DNA of 64,000 nucleotides from Exophiala sp. HKRS030 (lineage: Eukaryota; Ascomycota; Eurotiomycetes; Chaetothyriales; Herpotrichiellaceae). The stretch lies in the NCBI GenBank assembly GCA_023897205.1, contig JAHWDD010000007.1:620001-684000 (forward strand). The letters run 5' to 3'. The translations under genes were made by a program, and so were the position numbers. Shown here piece by piece: positions 22,828-33,807 of this stretch (its first letter is position 1; each line of letters opens with the position of its first letter). A model generated the notes under the pieces. That model searched no databases, had not been told where the DNA came from, and saw only the letters and a program-made list of their open reading frames with translations.

Positions 22828-24052
22828 ATGTCATCCGACGGACCTATATACGTCTTCAACGGCACAACCTACATCGGTGGTGGTTCGGACGCCAATTGTA
22901 CAATCTCCGTCTGTCCCGTCGAGTTGAGCATTTATGGTTACCGTGCTTCTCTACCTTTGAGTGTCGCCCTCATCGCACTCTACGGCGTCTGTTGTATCGT
23001 TCAAATCGGCCTGGGTTGGCGGTACAAGACGTGGGGATTCATGACTGCCATGCTTCTTGGATGTATCGACGAGATTCTCGGTTATGTCGGTAGGATCATG
23101 ATGTACAAAAACCCATGGAATCATGATGCCTTTATCATGCAGATTGGTATGTTGGGATTTCTCTCAAACTCGATCCGCACGATTTAATTTGCTAATGTGT
23201 AATCACAGTCCTTATCACCATTGGACCCGTCTTTTTCTCAGCGGCCATTTATGTGATATTATACCAAATGTCAGTATACACCACAAAACACTCCATCACT
23301 CCCTCCCTTTTCCTTTGTCTCCTCTATCTGATCTATCATCTTCGTTAAGATCATTACTAACACTTATTGTCTCCTACTGTACTATATATAGTATAACATA
23401 CATCTCGCCCAAACATTCACGCTTCAACCCGAGGTTGTTTTATTACATTTTCATCCCTTGTGACATCATCAGCTTGATCCTGCAAGCCATTGGGGGAGCC
23501 ATGTCTTCGACCTCGAACGGCTCGTCCAACAACGGCGTCAACATTGCCCTCGCCGGTTTGTCGTTCCAAGTCGCCACCCTCGTCGTCTTTGTCGCCTTGA
23601 CCGTCGACTATTTCATCCGCAGTCGAAAGGTGTGGAGGAGCACTCGGCTCCCTCTCAAATTCAAGGTCTTCTTGACCTTTTTGACCCTCGCCACGGTCTT
23701 GATCTTGATACGGTGCTGTTACCGTGTTTACGAGTTGAATGAAGGGTACTCCAGAGACAGTGAGGCGTTGAGAGATCAGACGTTGTTTATCGCCCTTGAG
23801 GCCGTGTGAGTTTTTGCTTCTCCCGCCTCTTTGCCCCTTTTCTCAATTCCTTTTTCCGTGCCTCTTCTCCTTTCTCAATTTCGATCTCTATAGATTCTAG
23901 CTTACATGTCTGTGATGTTTAGAATGGTCGTCGTCGCGGCGTTTGCTTTGGTGGTCGCACATCCAGGACCAGTGTTTTATTCCGGAACTCGACATTTGAT
24001 AAGCGGTGACGAAACCACCGACGAGGGAAAGCAGGTCGGGACAGAATTTTGA
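22828..24052 (+). CDS. RTA1-like seven-helix membrane protein
   Basis: Four exons, 22828-23146, 23209-23269, 23392-23805 and 23923-24052, in phase; 307 residues. The N-terminus has Cys residues in a short ectodomain (ANCTISVCPVELSIYGYRAS), as in RTA1 proteins. Hydrophobic helices follow with family motifs: GYVGRIM, then ITIGPVFFSAAIYVILYQ, SPKHSRFNP, FIPCDIISLILQAIGG, the Gly/Asn-rich loop before GVNIALAGLSFQVATL, IRCCYRVYEL and the last helix MVVVAAFALVVAHPGPVF. The RTA1/RSB1 family acts in lipid translocation and resistance to toxic sterol ligands such as 7-aminocholesterol; the substrate here is unknown. Length is typical. Confidence 0.88.
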
Positions 24053-24289
24053 CAAGTTAGTATTTCACAAAGAGTTGGGTTTCTTTCCTTTTGGTCAAGG
24101 TGGTGTTACAGCTGGCATACAACAAAGCCTAAAGGAGTATCAATATTACACTTGTAAACAAAAACCTTCGGTCGGGACGGTTTCCATCTTCATCACAGCG
24201 AGGGGCATCTAGATGATCATAAAGGTAGAAAAAATTGATCATGTTATTCATTTCCACCCAGCACTTTGATGTTTCGAACGGGCACTAGA

Positions 24290-25954
24290 TTATACCGTCA
24301 TGTTCTTGGATTCTGAGCTCCCCTCCCCAATCCCTTGGACGTAAACTTTTGGTAATATGGACTTGCCCGTGTTTTGAACGCTCCTCGTCAACCGGTACCT
24401 GCCCTTCAAGGTCAAATGGTCAAAGAGTTCGTTGATCTTGGCCGTGTCTTCGGGTTGGGTACGGAGCGTCCACCGGATGATGTTCAGGGGCAACACGATC
24501 TTGCCGCGCGAGTAGTCGGCTTCGGTGGTGACGCAAGTCTGTAACTGGACGAGGATTTTGTGGGCGAGAGCATGTCTCCGGTTTTGGTCGGTGTACCGAA
24601 GGAGGTTGGCCCTCATCGCCGCGGCGCCGGGGATGGTGCATTTTTCGTAGGCGGGGAGCAACGCCGCGGCGAAGACAGAATACGACAGGTCCAGGCCGTG
24701 GATGATGGCCGAGCCCAGCAGTGCGGAAATCTCGCCAATGTCCACGGACGAACACGAAGTGTCGAGCGGCTCGTGGGGGTCCGCAGCTGCAGCCAAGCGA
24801 CCACAAAGGTCGCCGAGTTCGGCGTGCAGTGCCTCCAGGCCGGACAGTCCGTCTTGGATCGCGTGGAGGATCCGGCCCACCTCCATCTGATGTTCCGTCG
24901 GGTCGGGGGGTGGGTCGCGGAGCAAGAGCAGGTCCCCGCGGTGCAGCTGGTTGGAGATGTGGAAGCCGTAGTCGATGATGCGTTGCTCGAGACTCTTGTG
25001 GCCGTCGAGCCAGGGTTCGGTCAGCCAGGCGGGTCTCCCGAACGCGGACCGGTTCCTCTCCATCAGGCTGATGATCATGGCGCTGTACCTCATCGACTCG
25101 AGCAGCGACTGTGTCAGGGCGGTGCGGTGGCTGCGCGGGCCCCGGAGCTCCACTATCCTCGAGATCCCGATGATGTGATTGAACCACGAGGTCATGTTGT
25201 CCGAAGTGGATTCGAAGTGCTCGTACAGGAGCATGCACCTGGCCGCGGCCAGGGTGTCTTCGTGGCGCATCATGTCCGCGTCGTAGACCGCCTGTTGCAT
25301 GAGGCGCAGTGCCTGCCCGTACAGGCGTTGTCCTCTGGTGATCGTGGGGTGGTCATCATTGAGCCTCCCCAGTCGGGTATACGCGAGTGCCAACAGTGCC
25401 TGCCGAAGAAGTTTGGTAGGGAAACTAATACGCAGAGTGTGGTACAGCCAGAGAGGGTGGCAGCAATATCTGGAATCTGGTGATGACTTGGGGGAAGCGT
25501 ATCTCTCGAAAAAGTTGGAGATCAACTGATCATCGCGCAGCACACCCTCCGAAGAGGGCAGTGGAGGAGGAGGAGGAGGAGGAGGAGGAGGCGAGGAGGA
25601 CAAGAAGATCAGGGGAGGGGTTCTGTCACCACCGTTCGAGACGATGAGTTGACTAATGGAAGTCGAATCCGAGACAGAAGAAGGATCAAATCCATCGGCC
25701 CTGGTCTCTTCCAGACGTTTTCGCCTCTGTAAGCCTTCCGGGCCACGGTTGATAAAGACAGAATATCTGGCGTATCCCTCGCAGCATCTTCCCGAAGACG
25801 TACATCGCTGACACGAAGGCTTTCCGAGGTCACACTAAGAAAAGGATGGCATAAGTATTCATCGACTCCCCCAGACATTCTCTTTCTAACCTACCCGAAC
25901 TTTTCTTCTTCTACATGTCGTGCAGCCCTTTGATTTTCCTGGAATTCCTACCAT
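24290..25954 (-). CDS. Zn2Cys6 transcription factor
   Basis: Two exons, 25954-25895 and 25834-24290, with a 60 bp intron (GTAGGT donor, TTCTTAG acceptor); 534 residues. The intron splits the zinc cluster: MVGIPGKSKGCTTCRRRKVR on exon 1 and CDLGKPSCQRCTSSGRCCEG on exon 2. The cysteines at 11, 14, 21, 28, 31 and 38 fit C-x2-C-x6-C-x6-C-x2-C-x6-C. A polyproline tract follows, encoded by the trinucleotide array near 25563-25591. The regulatory domain (about 140-534) resembles fungal-specific TF domain 2 (RLYGQALRLMQQAV, ARCMLLYEHFESTS, GISRIVELRGP). The zinc cluster is expected to bind CGG-containing DNA in the nucleus. Targets are unknown. It lies next to the cluster but need not belong to it. 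Confidence 0.87.
25563..25591. repeat. GGA/TCC trinucleotide microsatellite
   Basis: About nine GGA units on the plus strand, encoding a polyproline run in the Zn2Cys6 regulator on the minus strand. Slippage would change the proline count without a frameshift. Confidence 0.8.
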
Positions 25955-26510
25955 CGTTGCATTGTCGACTTAGATACAGAGTGTTTTGGCAGTTCCACAT
26001 ACGAGATGAGAGCATGTATTGCGTTCTCTGCTTGAGACGGCCAGATCAATTTTCATGGACAAGTATCGAGAGCAATTGAGCGCACCGTGAAAGACGGCGG
26101 GTCCCGGAGCATTGCACAATTGGCCACCAGGACCGTAGAGTGTGGATGTGGCTCCCACTCTCGATGGATATGAGTACTCGTAGAAACAGGAGCGAGAACG
26201 GATTGATGTCTCGTTTGATCATGTCGAAAGGCAGCTAAACCGAATCGAGGTGCCAAGTTGCGAGGCTGTGAAACCGGCCAGAAATCAAGCCGATGAGACG
26301 GAGGATTGTCTGATTGATTCTACACCCGGGGGGCCTTACGAAAATCAAGCGACATTGATCAGGGCCCTGCTGAGTAAGATGTATCTCGAGTACAACTACA
26401 CGTATATCCCCCTGGCGGACATTGGTCTACGACCATACAATGTCATTTGATTTCAGAACCATAGGCACGGTATCATCTCTGAGAAGACTTAGCCATCGCG
26501 AATCCTTCGA
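25955..26510. other. Gene-free stretch
   Basis: Between the Zn2Cys6 gene and the CmcJ-like pseudogene. No gene supported. Confidence 0.45.
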
Positions 26511-27194
26511 TTATGCTGATGTGACGTCCGGGCGAAACGCGACGATACGAAGATCTAAGCTTTCCCGGAGCTGGATGTCCCCAAGCTTTGAGTCGAAAGC
26601 CGCATGGGAAGCCCCTGCCGAGCTTAACGTCAGATCGTATCCAAGGGGAGTCACGACGAGGAGGGTTCTTACTAGCACGTCGCCCTTTCGAATCCGTGTC
26701 TCGGACACGATCAAGTCATCCTCTTCCTGATCGGCGATATAATACCATGCATGTTGCTGATTCCCATGCAACAACCAGTTCTCACCAACTCTGTCCTCGC
26801 GCACAATGTCATTTGATCGAGTGTCAAGCTCCAGATCTACTGTCTAGTAGTCGCGCAACGCTGGAGGCCAGTTGTTTTTTGGTCCACGGAGGACTTTCCA
26901 CACGCTGTGTGGTTCACGGAAGTCAGCTAACGCGCTTGAGACAAATGTCGAACGACAAGAACAAGGATGAAAGTCCATCCTCGATCATGGTCGACAAGGC
27001 CATACGAACTTCTGCAGGTCGGAGTCTCGATCCTTGGGGTATTTCTCCTGTCCCGGAAAGTATGTCGCCACGGCAATAAAGCCGCCTTCAGTCGTGAAGT
27101 CACGATGGGACAGAGCCGCTGGCTGAGAATAGCGGACTCGCGTGCCGGCCTTAGAAGGAAATGCAGAACTGCGTTTCCTGATCCGCGCAATCAC
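26511..27194 (-). pseudogene. CmcJ/NvfI-family gene remnant with an in-frame stop
   Basis: Minus-strand translation gives a recognisable family segment. First comes IRKRSSAFPSKAGTRVRYSQ followed by PAALSHRDFTTEGGF. An intron with donor AA|GTTCGT and acceptor CACACAG then leads in phase to QNVWKVLRGPKNNWPPALRDY, a TAG at 26846-26844, and then TVDLELDTRSNDIVREDRVG, ENWLLHGNQQHAWYYIADQ and EEDDLIV. The end is SHAAFDSKLGDIQLRESLDL followed by RIVAF. These match the CmcJ/NvfI family (NVWxxLRGP, DDLIxxx, PHAAF and RES.xxRxxxF patterns), putative Fe/2-oxoglutarate-type enzymes found in fungal metabolite clusters. The N-terminal third is missing: a stop precedes codon 1 and no start is seen. The TAG lies where the family continues, so the gene is probably dead unless read through or wrongly sequenced. 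Confidence 0.6.
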
Positions 27195-27732
27195 TAGTGT
27201 TCAACACAGATGACTCTCCACATGAGGTAGTTTAAGCTCATCGTAACTGATGATCGAGATATTCTATGCGCTCATAGTCGCGGAAATACGTCGTTTCCAC
27301 GAACTAGGGGACCTCGACATTGTCGCGGTTTGCCGAGGTCTTATTGCGAATGAAACAGAAGCCATTTTTGTCCAAAGAGAAATCGACCTGCCGCCGGTTT
27401 TGACGTTCATACGAACACTCTTCCATCCGAATCCAGCCTCCCTTCCAGCCTGTTTCTTCCTCTCACCTCCGTTGCCCCGCTGTACCCGTCGAACGTCACA
27501 CACTATGACGACCAGGATTTCGCATTTTCGTCATCCTTCTGGCATATGTCTTCACGGATATACAATGCTGTATCAAGCACTGCCCAAGTGAGAGAGTCAA
27601 GAGGCGTGTCCGCAGAGAATGAATGGTCTGGTTGCTTTTAAGCAACAAGACTAACTGGACAGGGTTCTTGGTGATTTTCTGACTCCATCCTACAATCTCG
27701 TTCGCCTTAGGGACAAGCGTCGGAAGGCAAAT
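27195..27732. other. Gene-free stretch
   Basis: No supported gene. Expected location of the missing N-terminal part of the CmcJ-like remnant, but I could not recognise it. Confidence 0.4.
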
Positions 27733-28516
27733 CTACCAGGGGAAAGTCCCTTCCTCTTTCAGCATTTCCTTCCTGTCTGACTCTCTCTTCCCTTCTATCA
27801 CTGTCTTAATGAACCTCCCTGATATCACTGGATCTTCAGCACCTTGTTTCCTGAAGGCTTCTGGATCTCCACCTAGATTTGTCTCGGCGAAACCGGGGCT
27901 CAATACAACCACCTTGATGTCGTCCCCAAACTGTTCCATGTGGCAAAGACCCATCATATTCAGCGCTGCCTTGCTCACCATATACGCATAATACGGGGGG
28001 GTAGGCGTCCCCGAAGCCTTCAGCATCAATGACCCGAGTCCGCTTGTCACATGAACAATGCGAGGAGCAGATGACTTGCGCAGCAAAGGGACGAAGGAGT
28101 CCGTCACTCTCGCCACACCAAAGACGTTGGTCTCAAAGACGAGACGCAAAGTTTCCGCCGTCAGAGAAGGGTGCGTCACTCCGATCGCAGCGTTGTTGAC
28201 CAGGACATCTAGCCGGCCGTAGTCACGATCCACCCGTGCCACGGCAGAAGCAACCGAATCGGTGTCCGTCACATCCAGCTGGAGAAGAGAGATCGAGCCC
28301 TTGGCTTGGTTGGAGAGTTTGGATAAGGCAACTTCTCCTTTCTCCAGAGAGCGCGATCCGATGATGACATGGTACTTTCTGGAAAGGATAAGCACGGAAG
28401 CGGTGGCGTACCCAATGCCACTGTTCCCGCCTGAGATACTCTTGTCAGAGGATCAAATGAGTGAGAAGGTGATCTGGTGACGTACCGGTGATCAAAACGA
28501 TTTCCTTGCTAGACAT
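27733..28516 (-). CDS. Short-chain dehydrogenase/reductase
   Basis: Two exons, 28516-28486 and 28430-27733, with a 55 bp intron (GTACGT donor, TATCTCAG acceptor); 242 residues. The Rossmann motif TGxxxGIG is built across the junction (MSSKEIVLITG-GNSGIGYATA). Others are LDVTD, the NNAAIG cofactor motif and the catalytic set with Ser in HVTSGLGS and YxxxK in YAYMVSKAALN. SPGFAETNLGG follows. This is a classical NAD(P)(H)-dependent cytosolic SDR of normal length, perhaps slightly short at the C-terminus. The first exon of only 31 bp is supported by the intact nucleotide motif. It is the first metabolic gene of the putative catabolic cluster; the substrate is unknown. Confidence 0.88.
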
Positions 28517-28976
28517 AAGGCGTATTGTTGCTGGTGATTTGAATTTTAATCGAGGCTTGTATTTGCTGGACGTATTGTGATCAATATCCAGATACAAGCG
28601 CCTATTTATACCATACGAAGATACAAAATTCCCAATTCAGCAAACAATCTCTCATTGGCCCGGCGATCTTGGTTCCACGCCAAGTGCCGTCGCCGCCTTC
28701 AAGCCAGATCCAGGCTAGATCAGTCACGTTCACATTCAAAGTCACAGACAGGCAGTATGTACGAATTGATCTATGGGACGAAATCGAAGCGCCCTAGGCA
28801 CGGTCGGGGAACAATAGTCTTCGAAACTGGCTTCCTGTAGCAGAAGAGGTGATGGTCTTCGCCCTCCTCAATTCTGGGTTTCTGTAACAGGAGATGGCAG
28901 AGGCCACTCCGGAAGAGGGAGAAACAACAAAACAAGCAAAACGAACGCTAAAGAAGGGGCTCTTGAATGTGTTGTT
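28517..28976. other. Gene-free stretch
   Basis: Upstream of the SDR gene and downstream of the next regulator. No gene supported. Confidence 0.5.
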
Positions 28977-30721
28977 CTATCTAAACAGCTCTGCCCCCGA
29001 AGAGAAACGTAAAGGAGCTTCGCCGCCACTATTCCGTTCGGGAATAATGGTAGCTAGTCCGATGGCAGAGCCACCGAGCACCACAACAGTTTCTGTACTG
29101 TGCTTGCTGTGGCGTCGGTGTGACGATTGCCGCTCAAGATACCGTGATCCAACATGATAAGCACGAGCCTGTTCCCAGACCTCCTGCGCCCGCTTATCAT
29201 GTATGAAATGCACCCAGGGCTGTGATTCCAAATGTTTTCTCACTGCGTCCCAATCCTCTAACGCAAGCTTTCTTAATGTTCGCGAAAGCTTCGGCAATAG
29301 CCAAAGTCTGTCGTCTATTGTAAATACTGAGATAGCTCCAACGAACAATGTCCACAGCAACAATGCCGAAGAATGTTCAGGTATCGAAAGCAATAAATTG
29401 CGTAGTTGGTTGGCAAGAAAGTCATAACTTGCCCTGCCACTGTAATTGATCCAGGTTGTCATAAAGGCCAACATTCCGGCCCGCAGCAGGCTCTGCATGC
29501 CCCCACATGACGCAAATTCTGGGAGCGTGAGTAACTGATATTCAGCCCAAAGCAGAACATCTTGGAATAGATATGGCTGTAGATTGTGGGTCAATGACGA
29601 CCGGTTGTTTAGACCAGAAGTGAATTGGTACACCATCGTCCAAAGACGGCGAGGGCGGCTGTCTAGTTTGCCGAGCCATGAGTTCCAGGCCGGAGTCGTT
29701 TCCGTGGAGGAAGGATGTTCACCTATGCCCACCTGTAAAAATTTGATGGTCGACGCGTTGAGGGCGTGAGAAGGGAATCGAGGGGCTAAGCCTGTCCGGA
29801 GGCTGTAGTCAATATCGGCCCTTGATGCATGTTAGCTAGACCGGATGTTTTCGGGTCAGATAGACTTGCCTCAGAACCTTCTGCTGCAGAACGCGGTTAT
29901 CGTTCAAGAACGACAAACCACCTTTCATCTCTAGCATACGTTCCAACCCGTCCAGATGCGCCTTTCCTTGTTCAAGATTTCCTGTCGAAACCTCGGATAT
30001 AGCGAAAGCGATAACCACAGCAAATATGGGCACCGATATTCCATCGCTCGGATTTTGAAGTTTTTGGTTCAGAAGTTTTAAAGCTCGGCCGGAATGGAAA
30101 AGAGCTTCAGGGTTACTTTGCGTACCCTGTCCATGTGAAGCAAAGGCCATATGGCCGACTGATAAGGCAAGAACGCAGTGAAGGACTGGCGACCATTAGC
30201 AACCATCTAGTCACAAGTCACCCCCAGTCGTACAGGCAGGCTCAATACACATGTAATTCAGCCATATATCATGCAGTGGGCTCTGCCGGAGACAGATCTG
30301 GAACGGATATAAGGCTTCCAGTATACCGGTGAAGTCTGGGTTATCATTAATTTCGTATATTCTGCCTTGATAGTATAGATATACACCACTCACATGAATG
30401 GATTGCCCGCTGCATGTATGGATTCAGAGCAAAAGCGAGTTGAAAATGCTGCAGTGGATTCCCAAGGGTTCGAGAAGGCTGTAGACCTGCTTGGCACGTT
30501 ACCTGTCGGCCACGGGAGCTCGATTCGTCGATCGTCGGAGCGCTGTGATCCTGTCGACCCTTTTCCCAGGACACAGCATCCTCATGATGATGACGACGAC
30601 GACGATGCGTCTTATTGCGGTTTTTGCCTATCATGACGTGGCTTCGGATTATCCTCCGCTCACGAGCTCCTGGGCTGCGTAGGCCGGTTTGACCCCCGCC
30701 ATCAATGAAGTGGAACAGCAT
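28977..30721 (-). CDS. Fungal transcription-factor-like protein with RSHVM basic motif, no zinc cluster
   Basis: Four exons, 30721-30394, 30335-30234, 30185-29870 and 29820-28977, in phase; 529 residues. The N-terminus reads MLFHFIDGGGQTGLRSPG and then RRIIRSHVMIGKNRNKTHRR. From memory, the RSHVMxGKN(R)xK signature with a basic tail marks a large group of fungal-specific TF-domain proteins that lack a Zn2Cys6 cluster. The middle domain has the expected CIEPAFLHCVLALSVGHMA and FHSGRALKLLNQKLQ, then LEQGKAHLDGLERMLEMKGG. The third intron (29821-29869) begins with GC (AG|GCAAGT) and has a clean CTAAC branch site. The C-terminus contains a hydrophobic stretch (VVVLGGSAIGLATIIP). Nuclear regulation of the neighbouring genes is inferred from position only. 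Confidence 0.78.
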
Positions 30722-31858
30722 TGAGAGGTTCTGACAGCGAGGGTAGTTTGGGATACCAGTAGCGGGAGGAGAGCTATTCTTCAGGATAGCAGTAACCGCG
30801 TGCGGCGCAGGCGGTCAGCCTTGCAAGGCGAAGAACCGGCAACATCAATTGACGAAGCTGGTTAACTACAGTGAAGAAGTTGAAAGCAAGAGGGCCAATC
30901 TTATATCAAGGATGGAGACGATGCAAAGGAAGAGGCACTAACCCTCAACTTCATCGGGCCTTTTACCGGCAACCTGTGTTTGTACTGCAAAGTCGTTGCC
31001 GGGAAATCTGCCTCCAGTTTCAGAAACGCCCCGTCTGACTGTTCCGAGGTAACATCGAGGACGGACTCGGTGATTGGCGCCAAGTGGAACACCCAGGCCT
31101 CTTTTTCTAATTTTCCCGAAGCGATGAAAAACGCGCAGTGTGGAATATTGGCAAATCAGCACTCAATAAGCCACGAGTTTCCAAACAAGAAAATCAGTAC
31201 TTTGAGTCGCTTTGTAAGAGAGCAGGTAGCCTTACAGTTTATTCATTTGTTGCCTTTTTTCCAGGAAATAGTTCTCACAATCATCAGATGAGCCGAAGAA
31301 TCCGGGCTGGGATGAGGAACATCAGATTTAGCGGCGGCGGCCTCCTGTCACGGTGTAAGATGGCCATCGAAATTAGTTGTGGAAGTGTCTACCTCAGCGC
31401 ATGATACTTTCGACCGCGGGCTGACGTTGACGCTCATCTTCTCGTGTTGAGGAGGTGAGGAAGATTAAACCTGCAACTCTATCACGAACCCAGAGCGGCC
31501 GATGACATCCGATGCTACGGCATCGTTGCTAGCTATACTCACAGCTGCTGTGCAGTCAACACAGTCACTTTACGAAACGATCAGACACTTCGGAGACCGC
31601 ACCAAACAATGCGAAGACTTTAAGGTAAGCTTGGGGGTTGTTACACTAGTCTGGACTCATTGGCACCAGTCATAAATACACTTCCCCAAGGTCCTATCGA
31701 ACAATGCAGCCAAGCATGTAAACGACTTTAAGCAATCAAGAATGTCTTGACCGGGAGAAGATTTTTTACTCGTTTTGACTATATGAATGGGGAAAACTTG
31801 ATCTCCTCGTTGTCGAGATCAGACTAACCACTCATCGATAAAGGAGTAAGCTAGAACT
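30722..31858. other. Stretch without a supported gene
   Basis: About 1.1 kb. The minus strand at 31100-30940 codes a protein-like piece (AWVFHLAPITESVLDVTSEQ and onward to LQYKHRLPVKGPMKLR). It has no start, no partner exon and no family I recognise; it may be a relic. Confidence 0.35.
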
Positions 31859-32923
31859 TCAAAGACGCAGTAGCTTTTTGGCGTTCCCAGAGCAAATCAT
31901 CTCAAATTGCTCTTTTGTTACCAGTCCGCTGAGTTCAAGCTTCTCTATGAACTCAAGACCACTCTTGGTACTTTCAAAGGGGTAGTCAACGCCTGCAAGT
32001 CACCACAAAGTCATAGTTAGTTCAGCATTTGACAGACAGACCCCGATGAAGAGTCTACAAGCAGGGGGAAAGAGGACCAAAAAGGAGTCAACGGTCCACT
32101 TACTGTACATGATCCGGTCAGGCTTGCACACCTTGAGACAACACTCGAATGGCGCCATCTCAAACATACCACTGTTCGTGATCCAGCAGTTTTCGTTCCA
32201 CACTGTTCGAAAATCACGCTTATTTCCTCCCCATCGGTGTGCGAAAACGCTAGCAATTCGATCCATGCTGAATGGCAAAGTCTCACCATCGTGGCCAAGG
32301 ATGAGCTTGAGGCGCGGGAAAGCGTCGAATAGACCGCTTCCGTACAGACGGAGTACGTGTGCAGCGGTATCGACATGCCAGCGTAGAGCCGGGCCAGCGA
32401 GCAGTGTCTGCACCTGGTGGTCATAATTGCCTTTGTGAGCCACCATATCAGCAGCTGTTGTCGGATGGAGTGTGATAGGTACGTCCAGCTCTTGAGCTTT
32501 TTCCCACATGGGCCAGTATGCGGGGTCGTCATAGTATCTTCCGTTGGCGTGGTTGATGATCACCGCGCCCAAGAAGCCGAGCGACTTGACACACCGCTCA
32601 AGCTCGGCTGTTATGGCCTCAGGGTGTGCCATTGGCAACAATCCGAAGGCTCGAAGGCGTCCCTTGCTGGCTTTGACAGCCTTGAACAACTGGTCGTTGA
32701 CGGCAGCGCAGATCTCAGGCGGCTCCACGACTGGGATATGGGACACCACTTGGACACTCACGTTACCCAGCTCCATCTCTCTGAACCGCCCTTCTCCAAG
32801 GTCCTCTAGCTTCTCTCTTATGGCCTGGGGAAGCATGTATTGGGGATGGTCTGCAGCGGAGGGTCGCTTGGCCACTGCTTGGCCGGTGAAGTGCTCTTCC
32901 AGGGCGATTAGATCGATGGCCAT
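31859..32923 (-). CDS. Amidohydrolase-2 family enzyme, dihydroxybenzoate/resorcylate decarboxylase type
   Basis: Two exons, 32923-32104 and 31992-31859, with a 111 bp intron; 317 residues. The start MAIDLIALEEHF gives the Glu9/His11 pair that corresponds to the metal ligands Glu8/His10 of gamma-resorcylate decarboxylase. The other ligands appear as His in VPITLHPTT and Asp in MYSVDYPFEST, the latter built across the intron. GHDGETLPFSMDRI matches the family's H-x-G-E-x-LPF segment. Known members carry out cofactor-free, metal-dependent decarboxylation of 2,3- or 2,6-dihydroxybenzoate (and reverse carboxylation of catechol or resorcinol). Exact substrate is inferred. It is divergent from a dienelactone hydrolase across an 884 bp spacer, consistent with shared control. 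Confidence 0.85.
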
Positions 32924-33807
32924 GATGAAATTGGCAGCGTGAGGAGATAGATAAAAGCTCCTTTGGAGGAAAGCTTTATGACTGCAAGTCGAAGACCACC
33001 TTAGGTAAGTCAAATGAATCGAATGCTTAGTAAGGTAATATTCAGCAACATTGACAATAGATCAGAGTGCCTTCGGTATGACTGGCTTTGTAAATATAAT
33101 CCCTACCCTCATGAGTAGAGAACTTCATCTCCGGGCCTTGTACTACATTCAGTGGGTTACCGATTGATCTCCATCATTAATCAGACGCTGGAGTCTGGGA
33201 AGCCTTGTACGATGCTCGGCACGAATTGTATTCGAAAGAGCGAGGCTGTCGCTCATACGGGCGCTGTATGCTAGTCCTATTTGGGATTTTGAGACCCGGT
33301 GAGTGGTTCAACGGTCATTTGCTTCGTCTGGGTCAGAATTGCTGAATTCAATACTCGTCTATAGTCCTTTCATCTAAACTGCACTAAACCCTCTCACTGT
33401 CCACCGGATGAAACATGGCCGAAATGTCGTACATGTTTTGTATTCGTACTTTAAAGGCTCCCTATCTCTCGGAAGACGATGATTTGTACGACACCGAGTT
33501 TGACAGCGAGCTGAAGATGGAAATCCGTGGCTTTTCAACTCATGACTTTGCTTTGAGATAGCTTCTGCCGGTGCCGGCACTCCACTGGGGGGACCCTGAT
33601 AGTTCAGACAACGTGTTTGCTCGCTTTCGAGCAAACAGCTCTTCGATGTCTGCAATTCAAACTATAGGCCGACGTTGCGTCCATATAGGTCCTTCATCCC
33701 TTCTCCTGTCTATGAGATCGGTCTCTACTCCGAAGACCAGAATCAATAGCTATTGCTCGCCCATCAATCTAAACCAACAGGTGTGGCTTCGGAGTATCTC
33801 ACTGAAC
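32924..33807. promoter_or_regulatory. Divergent region between decarboxylase and dienelactone hydrolase
   Basis: 884 bp between two opposite start codons. It holds a perfect inverted repeat with 9-bp arms at 33615-33636 and a 10-bp palindrome GTGCCGGCAC at 33571-33580. Confidence 0.5.
33615..33636. promoter_or_regulatory. Perfect inverted repeat, 9-bp arms and 4-base loop
   Basis: GTTTGCTCG at 33615-33623 and its exact reverse complement CGAGCAAAC at 33628-33636, separated by CTTT. It is 172 bp before the dienelactone hydrolase start codon. It could be a dimeric regulator site or a hairpin in the 5' leader. Confidence 0.5.

Noticed and set aside
22553..22927. Open frame overlapping the start of the RTA1-like gene
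   Set aside because: No motif, and it is incompatible with the well-supported RTA1 exon 1 in another frame.
24420..25483. Long open frames on both strands opposite and alongside the Zn2Cys6 gene
   Set aside because: They are GC-rich shadows; only the minus-strand frame has the zinc cluster and TF-domain motifs.
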